Source: JAJFIE01 sp964344255
Lineage (GTDB): Bacteria > Pseudomonadota > Alphaproteobacteria > Rhodospirillales > Casp-alpha2
Assembly (NCBI GenBank): GCA_964344255.1
Contig: CAYFMQ010000004.1
Span: 172,958 to 236,957 of the forward strand
Reading direction: 5' to 3'
Length of the DNA stretch: 64,000 bases
Shown: positions 61,232 through 64,000 of the stretch, one piece after another
Numbering within the stretch: position 1 is the first letter of the stretch
Layout: each line of letters starts with the position of its first letter
Notes under the pieces: model-generated
The model's input: only the letters and a program-made list of their open reading frames with translations
The model's database searches: none
What the model was told of the DNA's origin: nothing
Translations under genes and position numbers: made by a program

Positions 61232-61567
61232 TCAAGCGGCGAAGTCGACGCCCTTGTCTTTCAGAACCTGTTCCAGTTCGCCGGATTCATACATTTCCCG
61301 AACGATGTCGCAACCGCCGACGAATTCGCCTTTGACGTAGAGCTGGGGAATGGTCGGCCAGTTGGCATAGGCCTTGATGCCTTCGCGGATCTCGCCGTCC
61401 TGCAGCACGTCGATGCCTTTGAACTTGACTTGCAGGTTGGAGAGCAGCGTGCTGACGGCGGCGGAAAAGCCGCACTGCGGGAACATCGGGCTGCCTTTCA
61501 TGAAAAGCACCACCTGGTTCTCATCGATTTCCGACTGGATACGGTCGAATACGGGGTTATCGCTCAT
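61232..61567 (-). CDS. grxD: Monothiol glutaredoxin, CGFS type
   Basis: 111 residues with the CGFS motif (KGSPMFPQCGFSAAV, Cys32) and the glutathione-binding WPTIPQLYVKGEFVGGCDIV. It carries [2Fe-2S] clusters, usually with a BolA partner, for iron-sulfur delivery and iron sensing. The bolA gene lies 52 bases upstream on the same strand, the classic pairing. Confidence 0.96.
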   Translation of the reverse strand: MSDNPVFDRIQSEIDENQVVLFMKGSPMFPQCGFSAAVSTLLSNLQVKFKGIDVLQDGEIREGIKAYANWPTIPQLYVKGEFVGGCDIVREMYESGELEQVLKDKGVDFAA

Positions 61568-61619
61568 AATGGTTTCCTTCTAAGATAAATCTCTTATTCC
61601 GATCTGTTTATGCCCACGC

Positions 61620-61853
61620 CTACTCAGGCGTAGACGTCTGGAGCGCCAGGGCATGCAGTTCGCCGCCCATACGACCCTGGAGGGCCGCATAGACAAGCTG
61701 GTGCTGCTGCACCCGGCTCTTGCCTTCAAAAGCACTGGAAACAACATGGGCGGCATAATGGTCACCGTCGCCGCGCAAATCCTCGATGGTGACGTTCGCG
61801 TCGGGCAGGGCTTCCTTGATCAGGCGCTCGATTTCACCGGCTTCCATGGCCAT
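61620..61853 (-). CDS. bolA: BolA-family protein
   Basis: 77 residues. ATG at 61853 is preceded by AAGGAAA. The BolA fold shows in IERLIKEALPDANVTIEDLR, GDHYAAHVVSSAFEGKSRVQ and QHQLVYAALQGRMGGELHAL. It partners with the CGFS glutaredoxin encoded downstream in cluster binding and trafficking. The pair near purL is typical of Alphaproteobacteria. Confidence 0.93.
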   Translation of the reverse strand: MAMEAGEIERLIKEALPDANVTIEDLRGDGDHYAAHVVSSAFEGKSRVQQHQLVYAALQGRMGGELHALALQTSTPE

Positions 61854-62175
61854 ATGTCATTTCCTTATGCTTTTATAGAGCAGGTCATGTTTTCTTGGGA
61901 TCACTTCATGGGCCAATAAAACATGTTCCTCTGCTCTAAGTTATTCAAATCGATCGGATTCACACGTTTTGATGAAACACGATGTGTTTCCGTCTAAACG
62001 TGATCCGATCTAGATGTTCCTGGTGCAGGATATGGCCTCTCAGACCGCTGCCGTCAACCCCAAGGAATTTATGGATTTACCGGAAATCGACAGACAGTCG
62101 CCCGCCCCGATATTTGAGCCGGAACGGGCGGCCGTTCATTGAGAGGGGTGGCGTCGTTCAGACGCCTGTTTCCGG
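61854..62175. other. Intergenic region hsp20 to bolA
   Basis: 322 bases. It holds a long imperfect hairpin (61952-62010, listed separately) and an open frame of 36-42 codons ending at 62142 on the plus strand that lacks a ribosome site. No RNA gene is evident. Confidence 0.5.
61952..62010. repeat. Long imperfect hairpin between hsp20 and bolA
   Basis: Three stem blocks stack: GATCGGAT/ATCCGATC (61952-61959 with 62003-62010), CACGTTT/AAACGTG (61963-61969 with 61996-62002) and GAAACAC/GTGTTTC (61974-61980 with 61984-61990, loop GAT). There is no T run on either strand, so it looks more like a REP-type element or RNA structure than a terminator. Confidence 0.65.
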
Positions 62176-62715
62176 TTATTTAGCCGAAATCTTGATCTTC
62201 TTTTCTTCCGGCGCCTCTTCCGGGCGTTTCGGCAGCGTGACTTTCAGCACGCCATCTTCAAAGAGCGCTTCAGCGGCTTCTTCATCGATGCTCTTGGGCA
62301 GGCGGAAGGAGCGCATGAACGAACCGTAACGGCGTTCTTTCATGTGGACGTTGTCTTTTTCCTCGTCCGTTTCGCTCTTTTTCTCACCCTTGAGGGTCAG
62401 TACACCGTCTTTCAGCGTCAGATCGACATCTTCTTCCTTCATGCCCGGCAGTTCAGCCGTGACCATGATCTTGTCGTCTTCCTCCGTGACGTCGACGTTG
62501 GGCATCAGATCGCCCGTGTCGGCGATGGTGGAGAAATCAGGCATCCTCGGAAGCGCCGGAAACGGCCTCGTGGTGAAGAAATCGTCGAACAGCCTGTCCA
62601 TTTCCCGACGGAAAGCAACGAACGGATTTTCATGGGGTTCATGCTTCGCCGGAACAGTCTGTTCAGCCGTTTCCTTCACGTCTTTTCTGGCTTCTTTGAT
62701 CTTGGTGACGTTCAT
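62176..62715 (-). CDS. Small heat-shock protein, Hsp20/alpha-crystallin family
   Basis: 179 residues from ATG at 62715, with GGAGG seven bases before; an adjacent ATG at 62718 is equivalent. The alpha-crystallin domain spans ~70-165 (PNVDVTEEDDKIMVTAELPG, GVLTLKGEKKSETDEEKDN, RRYGSFMRSFRLPKSID). The C-terminal tail carries KVTLPKRPEEAPEEKKIKIS. It binds unfolding proteins in the cytoplasm without ATP. Position between purL and bolA is less usual. Confidence 0.93.
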   Translation of the reverse strand: MNVTKIKEARKDVKETAEQTVPAKHEPHENPFVAFRREMDRLFDDFFTTRPFPALPRMPDFSTIADTGDLMPNVDVTEEDDKIMVTAELPGMKEEDVDLTLKDGVLTLKGEKKSETDEEKDNVHMKERRYGSFMRSFRLPKSIDEEAAEALFEDGVLKVTLPKRPEEAPEEKKIKISAK

Positions 62716-62812
62716 CATTACCTCCATCGCTAGAGTAAAGGAAACGATTGCAGACATTCTTGAGATCTAGGCGAAAACCCGTGAGACATTCTCGCAAATG
62801 CCCACACATAAA

Positions 62813-62836
62813 CTCTAAAGCAATCTGGCTTTAGAG
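62813..62836 (-). repeat. Inverted repeat downstream of purL
   Basis: CTCTAAAG (62813-62820) and CTTTAGAG (62829-62836) with an eight-base loop, between the purL stop and hsp20. It is a weak terminator candidate for purL without a T run, or an operator for hsp20. Confidence 0.4.
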
Positions 62837-62883
62837 CCATGATGTGGGTCAAACTGTGGGTAAAATTTCTAGGGACGGAGGCG

Positions 62884-64000
62884 TCAGCCGGCCATATACC
62901 CCGGCAACCAGCCTTCATGGGCGGTACGCAGTTCCGTTAACGCAACGCGGCCCCGTTCCTGCATGTCCACGTGAACGACGATGTCGGCGCCGCCGGTTTC
63001 GCCGATAATCAGCGCCGGAACGTCGGCTGCCTCGGCCGCGCTCAGGATGGCTTCGGCGTTTTCCTTCGTCGCCGTCAGGATGTAGCGCGCCTGGTCCTCG
63101 CCGAACATCCAGTCGTTCAGGGGGCATTCATGCACCATGTTGGGCTCGATCTTGCAGCCCACTTTTCCGGCCAGCGCCATTTCCGCGACGGCGACCAGCA
63201 GACCGCCGTCCGAGATATCATGACTGGCGGTGACCATGCCGCCCAGGACCTGCTCACGCACGAAATCGCCGTTGCGTTTTTCACGTGACAGCACCAGCGG
63301 CGGCGGCGCATAGACCTTGCCGTCCTGTCCGGCGAGCGAAAGATAGATGCTTTGACCGATATGACCGAAGGTATCGCCGATCAGGAGGATAGTGTCGCCC
63401 GCTTCCTTGAAAGCCAGCGTTACGGCCTTTGATACGTCCTGGATCAAGCCGACGCCGCCGATCACCGGTGTGGGCAGGATGGCCTGGCTTTCGGTTTCGT
63501 TATAGAGCGACACGTTGCCCGATACGATGGGGAACTCCAGCGTCTTGCAAGCCTCGCCCATGCCCTGAACACAGCCGACGAACTGGCCCATGATCTCGGG
63601 CTTTTCCGGGTTGCCGAAATTCATGTTGTCGGTGCAGGCAAGCGGCGTGGCGCCGGTCGCCGTGATGTTGCGCCAGGCTTCGGCCACGGCCTGCCGTCCG
63701 CCGGCGACGGGATCGGCCAGGCAATAGCGCGGCGTGCAGTCCGACGTGATGGCGAGACCCTTGTTCGTGCCGTGGACTCGCACCAGCGCCGCATCACCGC
63801 CTGGGCGGGCCACGGTATCGGCCATCACCATGTGATCGTACTGTTCCCAGATCCAGCGCTTTGACGCCAGGTCCGGCGTCGCCAGCATGGCTTTCAGAAG
63901 CTCTGTCGGCTCCATCCTGGAATGATCGCCGAGTACGGTGGCGATGTACTCCGCCTGTTCCGTCTCAACCCAGGGACGGTCGTATTCGGGCGACGCCTCG
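62884..64000 (-). CDS. purL: Phosphoribosylformylglycinamidine synthase PurL (C-terminal part)
   Basis: The frame is open to the window end, so about 372 C-terminal residues of a ~730-residue small-type PurL are seen. Features include DNMNFGNPEKPEIMGQFVGC, IVSGNVSLYNETE, IGGVGLIQDVSKAVTLAFKE and ASHDISDGGLLVAVAEMALA, the second ATP-binding half of the AIRS-type fold. It makes FGAM in purine synthesis with PurS and PurQ. The start lies beyond base 64000. Confidence 0.96.
   Translation of the reverse strand, partial: EASPEYDRPWVETEQAEYIATVLGDHSRMEPTELLKAMLATPDLASKRWIWEQYDHMVMADTVARPGGDAALVRVHGTNKGLAITSDCTPRYCLADPVAGGRQAVAEAWRNITATGATPLACTDNMNFGNPEKPEIMGQFVGCVQGMGEACKTLEFPIVSGNVSLYNETESQAILPTPVIGGVGLIQDVSKAVTLAFKEAGDTILLIGDTFGHIGQSIYLSLAGQDGKVYAPPPLVLSREKRNGDFVREQVLGGMVTASHDISDGGLLVAVAEMALAGKVGCKIEPNMVHECPLNDWMFGEDQARYILTATKENAEAILSAAEAADVPALIIGETGGADIVVHVDMQERGRVALTELRTAHEGWLPGYMAG

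Noticed and set aside
62014..62142. A 36-42 codon plus-strand frame near the long hairpin
   Set aside because: Codon use looks fairly natural, but no ribosome site precedes either ATG and nothing else supports it; it may be a gene remnant.
62716..62800. ROSE or fourU RNA thermometer in the hsp20 leader
   Set aside because: The leader lacks a clear UYGCU or UUUU block pairing with the GGAGG ribosome site.
1..64000. tRNA or rRNA genes, CRISPR arrays, insertion sequences, prophage or attachment sites
   Set aside because: Intergenic regions were read for cloverleaf-like sequence, spaced direct repeats, transposase genes and terminal repeats; none was found.

Overview
The window looks like a chromosomal contig from a heterotrophic alphaproteobacterium, probably near the Rhodospirillales. 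The evidence is the housekeeping content and order (SUV3-like helicase, S4 protein, TerB, FdxA and CarD in a row; purL, bolA and monothiol grxD close together; an alphaproteobacterial-type rpsD). It is a draft or metagenome assembly: a 10-N gap breaks the agmatine deiminase gene, and both window ends cut genes.

Layout. (1) 1-9101: an amine/amide catabolic run with a dimethylglycine/sarcosine dehydrogenase-like flavoprotein, a class I amidotransferase, an FAD amine oxidase-like protein, a nitrilase-fold amidase, a creatinase-fold M24 protein, an acetylpolyamine-amidohydrolase-like HDAC protein, a crotonase and an acetyltransferase. (2) 9688-23791: two back-to-back clusters, each with a glutamine-synthetase-like ligase, a class II amidotransferase, a GXGXG protein and an FMN glutamate-synthase-like protein, separated by a FadR-type GntR and an XRE-cupin regulator. 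The module set matches the gamma-glutamylmethylamide synthetase / N-methylglutamate synthase (GmaS-MgsABC) pathway. Cluster 2 has fused modules and a GltD-like protein carrying a decayed second FMN barrel. (3) 23872-30802: an Hpt protein, a hemerythrin, and a tight five-gene run of unknown purpose (FrhB-like iron-sulfur protein, M19 dipeptidase-fold protein with altered metal ligands, a 571-residue unknown, DUF3726-like, HSL-type hydrolase). (4) 30811-39373: carnitine/gamma-butyrobetaine degradation with a CdhR-like regulator, a BKACE enzyme, a carnitine dehydrogenase-thioesterase fusion, an acyl-CoA dehydrogenase, an NDP-forming CoA ligase, CaiD, and an Fe(II)/2OG dioxygenase. (5) 39422-52637: mostly core genes. 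(6) 52901-60837: a polyamine/betaine region with a Tat-exported PotD-like binding protein, a PHP phosphoesterase, a BCCT transporter, AguB, AguA, a BetI-like TetR and a GcvA-type LysR. (7) 60961-64000: a small protein, grxD, bolA, hsp20 and the C-terminal part of purL.

Together the genes describe a cell that takes up quaternary and primary amines (betaine, carnitine, polyamines, probably methylated amines) and funnels them to glycine, glutamate and acetyl-CoA. An 18-base motif upstream of cluster 1 recurs (16 of 18 identical) upstream of the BCCT transporter gene, which suggests that the transporter and cluster 1 share a regulator.
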